From positions 1 to 50,314 of the forward strand of contig JAFTJI010000099.1 of the NCBI GenBank assembly GCA_017456495.1: DNA of 50,314 nt, written 5' to 3'. This document shows, piece by piece, positions 35,156 through 45,786 of this stretch. This stretch comes from Lentisphaeria bacterium (GTDB taxonomy: Bacteria > Verrucomicrobiota > Lentisphaeria > Victivallales > UBA1829). Below the pieces are notes generated by a model, which saw only the letters and a program-made list of their open reading frames with translations, did no database searches and was not told where the DNA came from. The position numbers and the translations under genes were made by a program. The stretch's first letter is position 1, and each line of letters starts with the position of its first letter.

Positions 35156-37470
35156 TCAAATTTGCAGATACTTCCGGTACTCCGATTCCTTCAGATCTAC
35201 AACCTGACCGACAAACGGCTGCAATATCGCCACAATATCCCGATGATCCTCCTCCGAATACTCCTCAATCGAATACCGGATATCAGGATTCTCAGGATCA
35301 AACGTCCCCACATTATCCGTCGCAGATTTGATTTGATTCGGATAAAAAGCAACAACTTCATCACCGTTTTTGGATTGCATTACACCATCATATCCATTAC
35401 GTTCAAGCCAGGAACGAAATTCATGTTCACCATAAAAATCACGCAGCAATCTGTATGGAATTTCAACAGTGAGATCTCTTCTTGAAAAGCCTCGATCCTG
35501 AAAATACAAATGTGTTGCCAAAAGCTGTAAATCTGTATTTGAACCGGGATTGTAAATGCGTTCAGAAAAACCATATTCAATCCATGTATGTCCATTTTCT
35601 TCATGCTTTACAGGATCTGCTTCAATAACAATTTCATCGGAATTTGAACTTTTCCGGATAGAAAATTTTTTGTTGTGATACACATCGATAAACATTCTGG
35701 CATATTTATCAAGCGTGATTTCTCCTGCAAAATCCCCATTTTTATCATAGGTACTCAAAGTAAAATCTTTAAGTAATTCAGGAAATAACTTCACAGCATT
35801 AACAATTTCAACAGAATTTACTTCGTCTCCTAAAACTGGTTTTCCATTCCAATAATACAGACTTTCAGAGAAATAAAATGGATTTTTAATACTCAAATAA
35901 AACGGGTAAACATTCTTTCCATAATATCCAGCTTCTCCTTCACTTGCTTTGCCATTTCCAAAAGTAAAATAAAAGCCACGTCCAAAAAATCCATTATCAC
36001 CACTTCCTGATCCGCGATATTTATCAGAAAAAACAGCTTCACCGGAAGGCTCTGAAAACATATCCCAATTTGTCCCATGATAAACCACCATTGGATCACC
36101 ATTTTCATCCACAACCTTGCTTTTGCCAAACCACTTTTTAAACTGCAAAGTTTCCGTTTGCGGCTTGACTTTTAAGCCAACATCGGCTATATTACGCATG
36201 ACGGAATCAAATGCGTATCTGTTGGGGAATTGCACCCCTTCAGCATTAAGTATTGATTCCGCTTTTTTTTGTGCATAAAGAACACTTGGTATTCCATTTT
36301 TTTCTTTTTCAACAGCATTTTTTGCTAACTTTGAAAATGCATTTGCACGACCTTGCGCTGAAGTCATAATATGAGCATCTATTTTATTTTGCTCTGAACG
36401 ACCATTCAATAAAATCGGCACAACAACAGCATCACCGTTTTTATCTGTCAATTCAAGAATGACTACAACACTTGTATCCGGATGAGTTTCTGAAGTAATT
36501 ACCATCAAAGGATTTTCAAGTTTTTCAGGAATCTGTTTGATCAATTCTCCCAAATCATGATTATGATCCTTCTCTGTTTTCTTTGGTAAATAAATACTCT
36601 CAATATGTTTTGCTGTTGTCATTATCGGCAATTTGGAAAAACCCATGTCAATAAAAATTTGCGGTGTATCACGCATAAAAACAGACCCATTGCCTGAATA
36701 TGTATGATTTAAAACAGCATCAACACTGTTAGAAAATGGAATTTGATAAAAAACTTTACCGTTTTCCTCCATTTTTCCCTGTTCATCAACAGAATACCGG
36801 ATCCCGTTACCTCCGTTTAAGTCCGTTCCCGTCCGTAATTCTCCGTCATTTTCCGTTCCATCACTTGAATTTTCCGGAATCAATGATATACTATGATCGG
36901 TCAACATTCCGGTCGCGGACGCTCCTCTTTGAGCGAATTTACGGCGTTTGTTGACTTTTTTATTGCTGTAAAAAGACTTGAAATCACCCCTGTTTCCAGT
37001 TGATAAGGTATAAACTGTTTTACCAATTTTATACTTATAAACTTTATTACGCCGTTTTTTCCCCTTTTTATTTTTTGTTATTTCAATTGCCGGCGTTTCT
37101 GCTAAGGCTAGGAGAAATTGAAAAATCTCGCTTGACAAAATCAATTAGTTGTTGTATTGTAAGGCTGCGGTCGGCTGATGGATCAACAACCCCAAGACTG
37201 TAATCTTGTGTTTGTCCCACGTACAGAGACCGCTTTTTTATGCTTATATCCTTGAAATACGCCCTGTTATCTGCTGCAGTATCATCAAGTTTGATTGCCG
37301 CTATATAATGTTCTCCATTAATATCTAAAAGCGCAGCATAAACAAACTGCCCCTTAAGATCTTTGCGTTTTTCCTTATGGTAAAATCAGTTTCCCTGAAA
37401 ATCTGTCCCTTTTGCGTGTCCCGCCATAGCTCTTTGAGCGGCGGCGGAAGGGTAAATTGTCACGACACGG
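35156..37470 (-). pseudogene. Decayed phage polyvalent protein with MuF-C-like and ADP-ribosyltransferase-like domains
   Basis: The main frame (35156-37144, up to 662 residues) has no proper start: a UAA precedes it. The preceding ~300 bp encode more of the same protein in another frame (RVVTIYPSAAAQRAMAGHAK; DLKGQFVYAALLDINGEHYI), interrupted by UGA at 37386-37388 where Trp might be expected, and frameshifted at about 37080-37144. The main frame holds an internal region (SVLYAQKKAESILNAEGVQF) like MuF C-terminal domains of phage head proteins. It then has an ART-PolyVal-type domain with VVYHGTNWDMF (about residue 353) and GRGFYFTFG (about 393), and the phage-typical GTFDPENPDIRYSIEE. It looks like a remnant of a mobile element beside tmRNA, a common integration site. 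Domain names are from memory of the families; the disruption is seen directly. Confidence 0.7.
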
Positions 37471-37574
37471 GGTAGCGAGATAGAGAGAGATTTTTGAGAG
37501 AAATTGAGGGTTTTCTCTCAAATATACTTTGCAACTGACATCTCTGTTTAAAATAAAAAAAATTACACAATCCT

Positions 37575-37798
37575 GACTCTCGCAAGGGAGAAAACTTCAC
37601 GGGCAGCGCAAGCTGACCTCTTCACAAGTGTAATGGAGCGTAAGCGGAATGAAACGTCTTCACAAGCAAGGCGTTGCCTGAGTTTTAGTGAAAAGCGGCT
37701 GTCGCCGCGTGAAGATGTGAAGAGCTTTTGCGATTGCCGCTTATGCGGCAAGTTGCCCAAAGCGTGAAGTGAAGCCTTGCGGCTTCGTTCACCAAAAA
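37575..37798. repeat. Array of mini-hairpins next to tmRNA
   Basis: This 220-bp gene-free stretch contains at least seven short tandem hairpins with different sequences: CTCTCGCAAGGGAG, GCAGCGCAAGCTGAC, ATGGAGCGTAAGCGGAAT, AAGGCGTTGCCT, GCGGCTGTCGCCGC, GCCGCTTATGCGGC and GAAGCCTTGCGGCTTC. CTTCAC/GTGAAG spacers recur between them. No coding frame here is convincing. Confidence 0.6.
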
Positions 37799-37801
37799 TA
37801 A

Positions 37802-37822
37802 AAGCCGCCCTTTTGGCGGCTT
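37802..37822 (-). terminator. Rho-independent terminator of tmRNA
   Basis: AAGCCGCC (minus strand, from 37822) pairs with GGCGGCTT across AAAAG, then TTTATTTTT. It starts 8 bp after the tmRNA 3' end. Confidence 0.9.
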
Positions 37823-37829
37823 GAATTTT

Positions 37830-38185
37830 TGGTGGAGACGGCGGGAGTCGAACCCGCGTCCTGTGACAGCTTTCCGATGGCATCAACATGCTTTCTCCAT
37901 CTTTATCGTTTTTTCGTCTCGCGGCTGAGCCAATGGATAGGCGGCTTTGCGACTATACTGTCTGAATCTCACTGATTTAACAACAGTCCGATCAAATCAG
38001 CCAGGACTCTGACGACGTCTCAACTTCCCTTAGAGTCCGTCAGGGAGGAGACGTCACTGCAACTTAGGCAGCGAGAGCGTACTCTTCGTTCGCTTGTATT
38101 TTTTGACAGAAGTTTAACGAGGCCAACTGTCATCCTCGGCATGCAGCTGTCGGTCTACTCGTCCAGTCGAAACCATGACGTCCCC
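37830..38185 (-). ncRNA. ssrA: tmRNA (SsrA)
   Basis: On the minus strand the RNA starts GGGGACGTCATGGTTTCGAC at 38185 and ends with the T arm GGTTCGACTCC, CGTCTCCA and CCA at 37830. GGGGACG pairs with CGTCTCC to form the acceptor stem, giving a 356-nt one-piece tmRNA with an encoded CCA. The tag reading frame (38093 down to 38064) encodes ANEEYALAA followed by UAA; one or two residues may precede it. It frees stalled ribosomes and tags products for proteolysis. In a host of an amber-recoded phage it would be a natural opponent of stalled UAG reading. Confidence 0.96.
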
Positions 38186-38305
38186 AGCTATTTTACAGAT
38201 AATACGCCATAATATATCATAATCTTTCAAAAACTCAATCGTTTCTTGCAATTTTTTTTCGATTTTTACAAAAAAAATCAGAAGTTTGACAAGATATCAT
38301 CAGCA

Positions 38306-41300
38306 TCAATGTGCTGCAATCGTTCGCAATTCAGGCATTTCGAGTAAACCATACGGAACCGTTGTCCGGTCGGAAGAGACATACAGTTTATACTGGTAAG
38401 GTCCTGTGCGAACCGGATAGGCTTCCCCATGATAAAAGGGTCCCAGGGCATTGCGGCGGTGTCCGAAAACACAGATCTCCAACCTGCATTTTCCGGGGAT
38501 CATCAGGCAGTACGGCGGGGCATAAAGCAACTGCATTTCGCCGGAATCAACTCTGATTCCAAGCATCGTTCCGCGCCATAGACGGAAATTCAGCAGCAAT
38601 GATTCTGCCGGTTCGTCAAGATCGAAAAAGTAACTGATATTTCCGGCGTAATTACAGAGAGCCTGCGGTCTGAGATCGCCGCAATTCACCGTTTCCGGAA
38701 GAGTGGTGATCAATGATTCGTTGCGAACTCCGAATTTTCCGGAAATAAAGATCGTTTCCAAACCGCGCTGACCGCAATGGTATGTTGAACGCAGAAGCAG
38801 AGTATTTTTGCCATCCCGGAACAGATTGCGGGCAAGCGGAATGCCCTGAAGGACATCTTCCATCCAGAAACTCTCCGGAATATTGCTGAGCAAGGTTCCG
38901 TTGAACTCGATCTCATAAAGTTCCGGATGTTCCATCAGGAGGCGGCAATCATGTTGGGGAACAGAGGCGCAAGAGAAAGTATATTCCAATTCGATCTTCA
39001 GTTCCGGATATTGTTTTTCGGGATCATTCAGCCACGGTTGAACCATTAACCCGCCACGAGGCGGCTCACCCAGCTTTTCGCGCAAATCGTCGTCCAGCAG
39101 CAGGATATATCTGTTTTCGCAGAAGAGCTCACCATTCACACGGCACAGCGCGTGATCCAGCACGAGTTTATTTTCTTCCGACAGAGTGTAAGGAATATTC
39201 TGAGACGGAAGTGTTTTCAGAAAAGCTGTTTCCGGCAATTCCGGCTTTACTGTCAGGGGCGAAACCGCTTCTTTTGTGACGATGAAAAATCGGGAACCGA
39301 TCGCCGCCAGAGAGGTGGTAAAGGAGAGATACTCCCCGATTCGTTCCGAAGTGACCGGATATTTTTTTCCGCTTTGGAGATCAAGCTCATAGACTTGTCC
39401 GGCGTTTTCCGGGATCCGCACGCGGAGTCTGACATCCTTATAAGCCTTTGACCGATCCCTGACCAGCGGTGCGTTGCGGATATCGGTAGTAAATTCCATT
39501 GAGGTATTGACCAGAAAAACCGCCCAGGAACCATCGTCAAATCTGGAAAGATGGTACAACGTTTCCGGAATTTCCCTGTCTTGATTGTCCGTAATGGAGA
39601 CCCGGCGGTAGTGTTTTCCAATAAGTTCCGCGGCATTTTCCCAGGTGACTTGAGTGAAGTTCCGGTAGATCTGCGCCGCCCGGTCAGAGGGCTGAGCATC
39701 CACAAATTCAGGAGCTTTGCCAAGATAAAATACTTTTTCAGGGATTTCTGCCAGGAGGTCGAGGGTTGTCGACCGGATCGTTTTGAGAGCCGGGAGAAGA
39801 ACCATTTTATAATCGGCACAGCCAACTTTCAATTCGCCGTCATTGACTTTTCCGATCCGGGAGATGATTTCTTCGTCGCCGAAGTCAAAATCCAGATTTT
39901 CCCGGAGCAGCAGATTTGTCAGATCCGTAAAATCTCTGTCCAGTTGTAAAATTCTGGGAGAATCGAACCCGTCCAGCACTTTGCAGCCGGGTTTGACCTT
40001 GCGTCCTCCACTGTCAGCCGGATTTTTGATCATGACACCCCAGAGTGATTCGAGAGGATGGATCACAAGCAGATCCCGAACTTCCTCCCCGCCGGAAAGC
40101 AGCGCGCCCAGACGGGCAAAGTAATCCTCAATGGCTTTATATTCCCGGAACCAGGGAGAATGACTGGAAATGCTTGCCGGATAATCCCGTTTGCCTTCCG
40201 CCTCCATGGAGTACCAGATCAAATGATGACAGCGGCGGTTGATCCCGAGCGCAAACTGCCAGTCAGCCAACGCTTTGTGACCGGACAGGGGAAAATCCCA
40301 TCCGGTGCAGGCGTAAGTTTCCGTGAGCCGTTCCCGTTTTCCGAACTGACGCGCACTGGAAACACACTGTTTGACCGCATTGAAAACATTCCAGTGTTCA
40401 GTCAGGACATCGACGGCAGGCAGCTGCATGTGTTCGTAAAAGCGCATTGCACTGCCGATGTAAAGCGTTTGTGTTGAGAGAAGATCCTCCCCGAGCAGAT
40501 GACCGGTGAAGATCATATTGTTTGCCGCACACCACTTTCCGATCGTTCCGCTGAAGGCTTCGGAAAAGAGAGCCGACAGAAGATCGAAATAGTCGTGGCG
40601 CGCCCGGGAGACTTCGGATTCGGTATCAAAGAAAAGTTCCGGCAGGTGTTCGATCAGATCATAGCCGTACCGCTCCTGGAATTTTTCGGGGAGATCGTCG
40701 GTCCACGGCATCCGGTCGGAAGCATCGCCATGAATATAACATGGTTCATCGGAAAAGATCCCCGGAACACTTTTTCCGAATTTATTACCGCACTCTTTTT
40801 TGTAAACTTCGTGAGTGACTTCAACAAATTTTTCAACGGCGGCAGGATTGAGGGTGTCCAGATAGGTCTCTCCGTTGTACCAGGAGGAACGCGCCATATA
40901 TTCGCGGTAGAAGGAAAAAACTTGCACACCTTCCGGGGGCTGTTCGTTCTCCTGCAGCAGTTTTTTCGCTTCAAGTTTTGCGCCGTTATATTTCAGAGCG
41001 AACCGGGCGATGAGTTTTGTATTTTCGGGGATAGACTCACCCGGACAGAATTTCAAGTGACGCGCCTTGAATCTGTCATCGGCAGTGACAGCCCCGCCTG
41101 CAGCTCCGCTTGGCCAGCGGTCCTCATCATAAAGCCAGGCATCCATGTGCAGTTTTTCCGCTTCATCAATGCAGCTGTGAATACATTCGAACCACTTTTT
41201 GCCCAGATAGGGAGTTCTCAATCCGGTACGGGAGTGCATGAAGAAGCCGCCAAATCCCATTTGGTGCATTTCCCGGATCTGCTGACGGAGTTTTTCCGGC

Positions 41301-41383
41301 TCCAATGCAGCGTTCCAAGCCCAGAAAGGAGTTCCCCGGAATCTGTTTTCCGGATGATCAAATTGCTGTAAAGTTTTCTTCAT
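38306..41383 (-). CDS. GH106-like alpha-L-rhamnosidase
   Basis: The 1025-residue protein has no obvious signal peptide (MKKTLQQFDHPENRFRGTPF). The N-terminal catalytic barrel begins PFWAWNAALEPEKLRQQIRE, with MGFGGFFMHSRTGLRTPYLG and AWLYDEDRWPSGAAGGAVTA, the characteristic opening of GH106 and related proteins. EPCYIHGDASDRMPWTDDLP and HLLGEDLLSTQTLYIGSAM follow, with acidic residues in the cleft. C-terminal beta domains resemble GH2-type sandwich domains (LLLRSTYHCGQRGLETIFIS). It is the last gene in the glycan cluster and, with the GH78 enzyme at 15001, points to rhamnose-containing substrates. Function is by family resemblance. Confidence 0.75.
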   Translation of the reverse strand: MKKTLQQFDHPENRFRGTPFWAWNAALEPEKLRQQIREMHQMGFGGFFMHSRTGLRTPYLGKKWFECIHSCIDEAEKLHMDAWLYDEDRWPSGAAGGAVTADDRFKARHLKFCPGESIPENTKLIARFALKYNGAKLEAKKLLQENEQPPEGVQVFSFYREYMARSSWYNGETYLDTLNPAAVEKFVEVTHEVYKKECGNKFGKSVPGIFSDEPCYIHGDASDRMPWTDDLPEKFQERYGYDLIEHLPELFFDTESEVSRARHDYFDLLSALFSEAFSGTIGKWCAANNMIFTGHLLGEDLLSTQTLYIGSAMRFYEHMQLPAVDVLTEHWNVFNAVKQCVSSARQFGKRERLTETYACTGWDFPLSGHKALADWQFALGINRRCHHLIWYSMEAEGKRDYPASISSHSPWFREYKAIEDYFARLGALLSGGEEVRDLLVIHPLESLWGVMIKNPADSGGRKVKPGCKVLDGFDSPRILQLDRDFTDLTNLLLRENLDFDFGDEEIISRIGKVNDGELKVGCADYKMVLLPALKTIRSTTLDLLAEIPEKVFYLGKAPEFVDAQPSDRAAQIYRNFTQVTWENAAELIGKHYRRVSITDNQDREIPETLYHLSRFDDGSWAVFLVNTSMEFTTDIRNAPLVRDRSKAYKDVRLRVRIPENAGQVYELDLQSGKKYPVTSERIGEYLSFTTSLAAIGSRFFIVTKEAVSPLTVKPELPETAFLKTLPSQNIPYTLSEENKLVLDHALCRVNGELFCENRYILLLDDDLREKLGEPPRGGLMVQPWLNDPEKQYPELKIELEYTFSCASVPQHDCRLLMEHPELYEIEFNGTLLSNIPESFWMEDVLQGIPLARNLFRDGKNTLLLRSTYHCGQRGLETIFISGKFGVRNESLITTLPETVNCGDLRPQALCNYAGNISYFFDLDEPAESLLLNFRLWRGTMLGIRVDSGEMQLLYAPPYCLMIPGKCRLEICVFGHRRNALGPFYHGEAYPVRTGPYQYKLYVSSDRTTVPYGLLEMPELRTIAAH

Positions 41384-41483
41384 ATTTCCGTCCGTACCGT
41401 TTCAAAGTTTTTCGCGTTTTCAACACAGCATTAATATATCGTTCCCGGGGAAAATATCAAGAAAAATTTCTGGAAAAATCTGT

Positions 41484-42158
41484 TTACCGGCAGGCACAGG
41501 AACCATCAATGGTACAGCCGTTGCTGAAGACATCGGTATTGGTATAGGCTTTCCAGTACTGCGTTATATTGGCGGTTCGGTCTCCGACATGACCATCGGC
41601 ATAAGAGGACACCGTTTTGCTCCCTGAGTGACGGAACGCGGCAGCCTGGGTAACAGATTCCTCATTATCAGTAATCATCTGATAGGAAGTTTTTGAGGCG
41701 GTATCACCATAGACCAGAGCCTGAGAGGGCTGTTTGATGTAAGTCTGTTTGTTCCGCGGCAGCATTCTGTGCAGGAGATAAGTATTTGTTCCGTAGTGAG
41801 TATATGTCCATTGAGTCAGAGGCTGCGGGGCGGTCGGACAGATGAAACTTTTATATTTCTTTTCAAAATCCGGATTGGCAGGGGTCAGATAGGTCGTATC
41901 GCGGGCACCCATATAACCGTTGATGATATACCACCACGGCTTATCCCATTTATTGTCGGCATAACCGGACAGCAGCCATCCGTCATATTCTCCGGAATAC
42001 ATGTTGAATCCGATCATCATCTGTTTGAGGTTGTTGGTACAGTTACTTTTTCTGCCGCTTTCCCGTGCGTTGTTGAGTGCGGGAAGAAGCATTCCGGCGA
42101 GGATTGCGATAATGGCAATTACAACAAGGAGTTCGATCAGAGTAAAATGTTTTCTCAT
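41484..42158 (-). CDS. Prepilin-like secreted protein, second copy
   Basis: The 224-residue protein has the same leader as the 8338 protein ([20 protein letters not shown] then [11 protein letters not shown]). [21 protein letters not shown] segment and a C-terminal [20 protein letters not shown] follow, a near H-X9-DG motif with one extra residue. It ends with [10 protein letters not shown], a Cys pair that could form a disulphide. It lies between the large enzyme gene (22 bp upstream) and the GH106-like gene (100 bp downstream). Confidence 0.86.
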   Translation of the reverse strand: MRKHFTLIELLVVIAIIAILAGMLLPALNNARESGRKSNCTNNLKQMMIGFNMYSGEYDGWLLSGYADNKWDKPWWYIINGYMGARDTTYLTPANPDFEKKYKSFICPTAPQPLTQWTYTHYGTNTYLLHRMLPRNKQTYIKQPSQALVYGDTASKTSYQMITDNEESVTQAAAFRHSGSKTVSSYADGHVGDRTANITQYWKAYTNTDVFSNGCTIDGSCACR

Positions 42159-42180
42159 TTTTCAAGAGATCCTTTCTGAC

Positions 42181-45100
42181 TTATTTCAAAACAAATATGT
42201 GATATTTTTCCGGTGTCTTTCCGCCTGCGATCCCGGGGGTCAGCTGCATCCAGTAAGTCGGGAATTTCTGTGGATTATCCGTATCCATAATCAGGAAGTT
42301 GAATCCGAACATCAATCCCTTCTGCGGTTTCATGGGAGCCATTTTTGACCACGGAAGAGTGATCTCATAGGTCGTTGTTTTCTGCGTTTCATTCCGTGTG
42401 ATCACCGGCTTGACCGTTGAAAAATCTGCTTTGGCAGTTCCATTGATATGACAGAACATGACCGGTTTTCCGCCGGCGAGACCTGCAGTCAGGAAGAAGT
42501 CGTCACCGAACAGACCGCGTTTTCCCTTCAGCAGTTTTTCTCTGGCATCCAGATTCGGATCGAACGCAAACTGCAGGGAGTCACCCGCCCAGAGAGCATC
42601 TTCCGATGTATGCCGGTTTGTATGGATCTCATCACGGACGACGATTGTCATATAAAGATTTTTTTCATCATATCCCATATAAAGTTTTGCGGAGCAATCT
42701 TCCGGACCGCTCCAGACACCCCGTCCAGCCATATCGGGAATATTCAGATAAAGTTCACCGTTGCTGAGATCCACAACCGGTTTTCCGGAAGTCAGTTGTG
42801 ACTTTGAACTGATCCGCGGGATCCCATGAATATGGAACGCATCCGTTTTTCTGTAAACCTGTTTTTGAGCGGAGATATTTTCGACTGTAAATTCCACGCC
42901 CGAAAGGTTTGCCGCATCCTGATTTTTCAGCGGGATCTGCAGTTTCAGGATCCCATTGCCTTGCACGGTGTAATTTTTCCGGAAATCAGCAAAACGGTTC
43001 TTCATGGAAAGAGTTCCATTCACCGGAACAGAGAAAAGATTTTTCACCAGGACTTCCATGAGATCCGCTCTCTTCAGGATCATTTCAACTCTGACTGCCG
43101 GAAGTTCAACAACTGCTTCACGCAGAATCTTTTCCAGCTCTGCGAGTTCCTCAGTTGTCTGCAGATAGACCGGTGCGGAATCCAGTTGAAGTCTCAGACT
43201 TCCATCTGAAACAACGGGAGAAACCGCATTCCCCTGCATATCCAGCATCGTCAGGTTCCGGGGGACTTTCTTCAGGGTGACTCCGGCTTTTCCAACGCCT
43301 GTTCCGCCATGCCACAAGGGAATGATCCGGATGTCCCCGTTATCAAAAATATAACAGGGGATGTTGGAATGGAGCGACATAACTTTCACGCATTTTGCGT
43401 TTGCCAGGATCCGCGCCGTTGCTGCATAAACTGCCGCCTTCGGACGGGGAAAGCGGTCATACCACATTCCCCAGTCGAATTCATCTCCCAACCGCCAGCG
43501 TTTCCACATAAAATAGAGATAGTGCTGCACCTCCGGAATACTCTTCACCGTAATATAATCCCGGGCGATATTTTCCGCCATATCCACTGCATAATGGCTG
43601 TCAACGGGAAGAGACTGCACGATGTTGAACCCTTTTTCGTCAATGGAAATGAACTTGTTTTTTCCTTTTGAGCGGGCGATCCGCAGGGCTTCCAGCATGA
43701 TGTCACGGATCATGCCGGTTTCGGAGTTGATGGGTTTATAGCCGGGACCGAACGTGCAAGGGTTGGTGTACTGGTCGATTCCCAGTCCATCCAGATAATC
43801 AGAGAGTTTGTGATTGTACCAGAGATCCCGCAGGACAGGATAGCGGGGCAAAACTCTGCCGTCACCGCCGGAACAGCCGATTCCGGCAAGAGTGTTTTCC
43901 GGCGCAACCTCACGCATGACTCGGGAACAGTTTTTGATCCGGCGGATATAATATTCGTATTCATAATAATTGCGTTGTTTCAACAGGTCGATCTCTCCAA
44001 TGATCGCCCAATGTTTGATTCTGCCGCGATACCGGGCGAACAATGCACGTTCAAATTTCATGGCATTTTCCAGAAAAGCATCACTGAACGGAAACTCTTT
44101 CCGGGCTTTCCGTTCGTTGATCTCTTTCAAAAAGCGGAACGGCACATTGTGGGTTGAAATTTCGATTCCGCCGATGGGTTCGATCCCGGCGCGTTCAAGA
44201 GCTTCCAGATCCCGGTCGGCTTGTTCCCAGTTGTAGGTTCCGTTGAACTCTTCCACTGAGGACCAGCTGATGAAAAGCCCCTTGCTTCCATTCGCAAGCC
44301 GTTCCATTGCAGTCGCATACTGCGCATTGTGCGCCATGAATGTAACTCCGAAAAACGGATCTTTCTTTTTCTTGAATCTGGAAACCATCGCAAAGGAAAC
44401 GATGTCTGTTTTCTTCTCTTTCAGAGAGTTCCATTGCAGATGAACACTGTAAAAACCGAGCCGTTCCGGACGGGGAAATTCAATTTTGTGATTGGAAATA
44501 TTTTTCGCCGGAAGTTCCAGATTCCGCGTAAATTTCTGAACGATGTTTCCTCTGATGTCCCGAAGTGAACAGTCCAATGTCAAAGTCTGTTTTTTCAGAG
44601 TAAAGTTCTGGAACTGCAGCATGGCAAACGGGGTTTCATCCGGGTAGAAAAGCCCCTGTCTGTCATCGTTCCAGGCATAAACAAGCCTGATGTGATCATC
44701 ACGCGGTGTCAGAGGTTCCAGTTTGAGCTCTTTGAAGATCACTTCACCGTCTTTGGAAGATTTTCCGCTGATCCCGACAGATGCGGAGATCTCTCCGGTA
44801 TTTGACGGTGCAGAAAAATAACATTCAAATTTCTGGAATCCGTCTTTTGTGCCGCAAGGTTTGCAATGAACCTGGAACGGCTTCCCTTTTGCTGTATAGA
44901 CCGGACGAACCAGCACGTTCATGACCGGAAAGATCCCGGCAGGAGCTTTCACCAGTGCGGAATAACGGAAATTTCCGGTTACGTTTGCCGCGATCCCCAT
45001 CACCCGCTGCTGAGTCAATCCGCGCTGACCGGCTTTGATGCGGAAGGTCACACTGTCCGCAGAGGACTTGAACGGAGCGGCATCCGGCAGCCATGTGACA

Positions 45101-45774
45101 GGTGTCCAGCCGGAAGTCAGAATGGATTTTCCGGAGGGAGTGCCAAGATCTGCGACAGGCGGCTTATTTACTGTTTTTTTTTTAGCCTCCGGCTTGTCTG
45201 AATCAACCGGAGGAATGCCATCAGCTTTTGATTTCAATGGAGTTACGCTGACATCATCGAACCAGACAGTTCCCTGTGCTTTCGGGTCCATGTGAAGATA
45301 GATCTTTGCCATCGGTCCGGCGTTGGCAGGGAGTTCGATCACCGGGGAAACATATTCCATCCAGCCGGTTTCGACTTTATTCTTCCCGCGATCATAAGTT
45401 GAGATCGCCCACAGACTCTTTTTCACATTCTGGACTTCAAGATAGGCAGCGGAGTAAGTATAACCGAGATTTTTTGTTTTTACCATCAGCCTGATCTGAA
45501 GATATTTACATCCGGCAGGGATCACAAAGTTATGATAAACGATTGCCCGTTTTCCCTTTTCCCCCTGCAATTTCAGAGATGCCTTTCCACCTCCGGCTGT
45601 AATGGAAGTATCAGAGACAGGATGAACAGTATTTTTCAACCAGGAAGGAACGAGCCATTCCGCCGTTCCGTTTTCCATAGATCCGTTTTTCAGAAGATTT
45701 TCTGCAGAAAGCGGACAAAATGCTGCCATTGTCAGGACTGTGCCCGATAGAATTTTTACAAAAGAGTTTCGCAT
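42181..45774 (-). CDS. Large secreted modular glycoside hydrolase-like protein (clan A barrel plus CBM9-like domain)
   Basis: The 1197-residue protein has a signal peptide (MRNSFVKILSGTVLTMAAFC then PLSA). Residues about 25-185 form a beta-sandwich carbohydrate-binding module (NLLKNGSMENGTAEWLVPSW; WFDDVSVTPL), probably followed by a second. A (beta/alpha)8 barrel occupies about 460-780: FGVTFMAHNAQYATAMERLA, WSSVEEFNGTYNWEQADRDL and GIEPIGGIEI. Candidate acid/base Glu is in HWAIIGEIDLL and nucleophile Glu in FISIDEKGFN, as in clan A hydrolases (GH39/GH42-like). The C-terminus (about 1040-1197) is CBM9-like (DALWAGDSLQFAFDPNLDAR; TTTYEITLPWSKM). It probably acts on polysaccharide outside the inner membrane; substrate unknown. 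Confidence 0.75.
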   Translation of the reverse strand: MRNSFVKILSGTVLTMAAFCPLSAENLLKNGSMENGTAEWLVPSWLKNTVHPVSDTSITAGGGKASLKLQGEKGKRAIVYHNFVIPAGCKYLQIRLMVKTKNLGYTYSAAYLEVQNVKKSLWAISTYDRGKNKVETGWMEYVSPVIELPANAGPMAKIYLHMDPKAQGTVWFDDVSVTPLKSKADGIPPVDSDKPEAKKKTVNKPPVADLGTPSGKSILTSGWTPVTWLPDAAPFKSSADSVTFRIKAGQRGLTQQRVMGIAANVTGNFRYSALVKAPAGIFPVMNVLVRPVYTAKGKPFQVHCKPCGTKDGFQKFECYFSAPSNTGEISASVGISGKSSKDGEVIFKELKLEPLTPRDDHIRLVYAWNDDRQGLFYPDETPFAMLQFQNFTLKKQTLTLDCSLRDIRGNIVQKFTRNLELPAKNISNHKIEFPRPERLGFYSVHLQWNSLKEKKTDIVSFAMVSRFKKKKDPFFGVTFMAHNAQYATAMERLANGSKGLFISWSSVEEFNGTYNWEQADRDLEALERAGIEPIGGIEISTHNVPFRFLKEINERKARKEFPFSDAFLENAMKFERALFARYRGRIKHWAIIGEIDLLKQRNYYEYEYYIRRIKNCSRVMREVAPENTLAGIGCSGGDGRVLPRYPVLRDLWYNHKLSDYLDGLGIDQYTNPCTFGPGYKPINSETGMIRDIMLEALRIARSKGKNKFISIDEKGFNIVQSLPVDSHYAVDMAENIARDYITVKSIPEVQHYLYFMWKRWRLGDEFDWGMWYDRFPRPKAAVYAATARILANAKCVKVMSLHSNIPCYIFDNGDIRIIPLWHGGTGVGKAGVTLKKVPRNLTMLDMQGNAVSPVVSDGSLRLQLDSAPVYLQTTEELAELEKILREAVVELPAVRVEMILKRADLMEVLVKNLFSVPVNGTLSMKNRFADFRKNYTVQGNGILKLQIPLKNQDAANLSGVEFTVENISAQKQVYRKTDAFHIHGIPRISSKSQLTSGKPVVDLSNGELYLNIPDMAGRGVWSGPEDCSAKLYMGYDEKNLYMTIVVRDEIHTNRHTSEDALWAGDSLQFAFDPNLDAREKLLKGKRGLFGDDFFLTAGLAGGKPVMFCHINGTAKADFSTVKPVITRNETQKTTTYEITLPWSKMAPMKPQKGLMFGFNFLIMDTDNPQKFPTYWMQLTPGIAGGKTPEKYHIFVLK

Positions 45775-45786
45775 ATCTGAAATCCT

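Noticed and set aside
37563..37889. 108-codon frame overlapping the tmRNA 3' end
   Set aside because: It covers the mini-hairpin array and the tmRNA; the peptide is low-complexity and without a start context.
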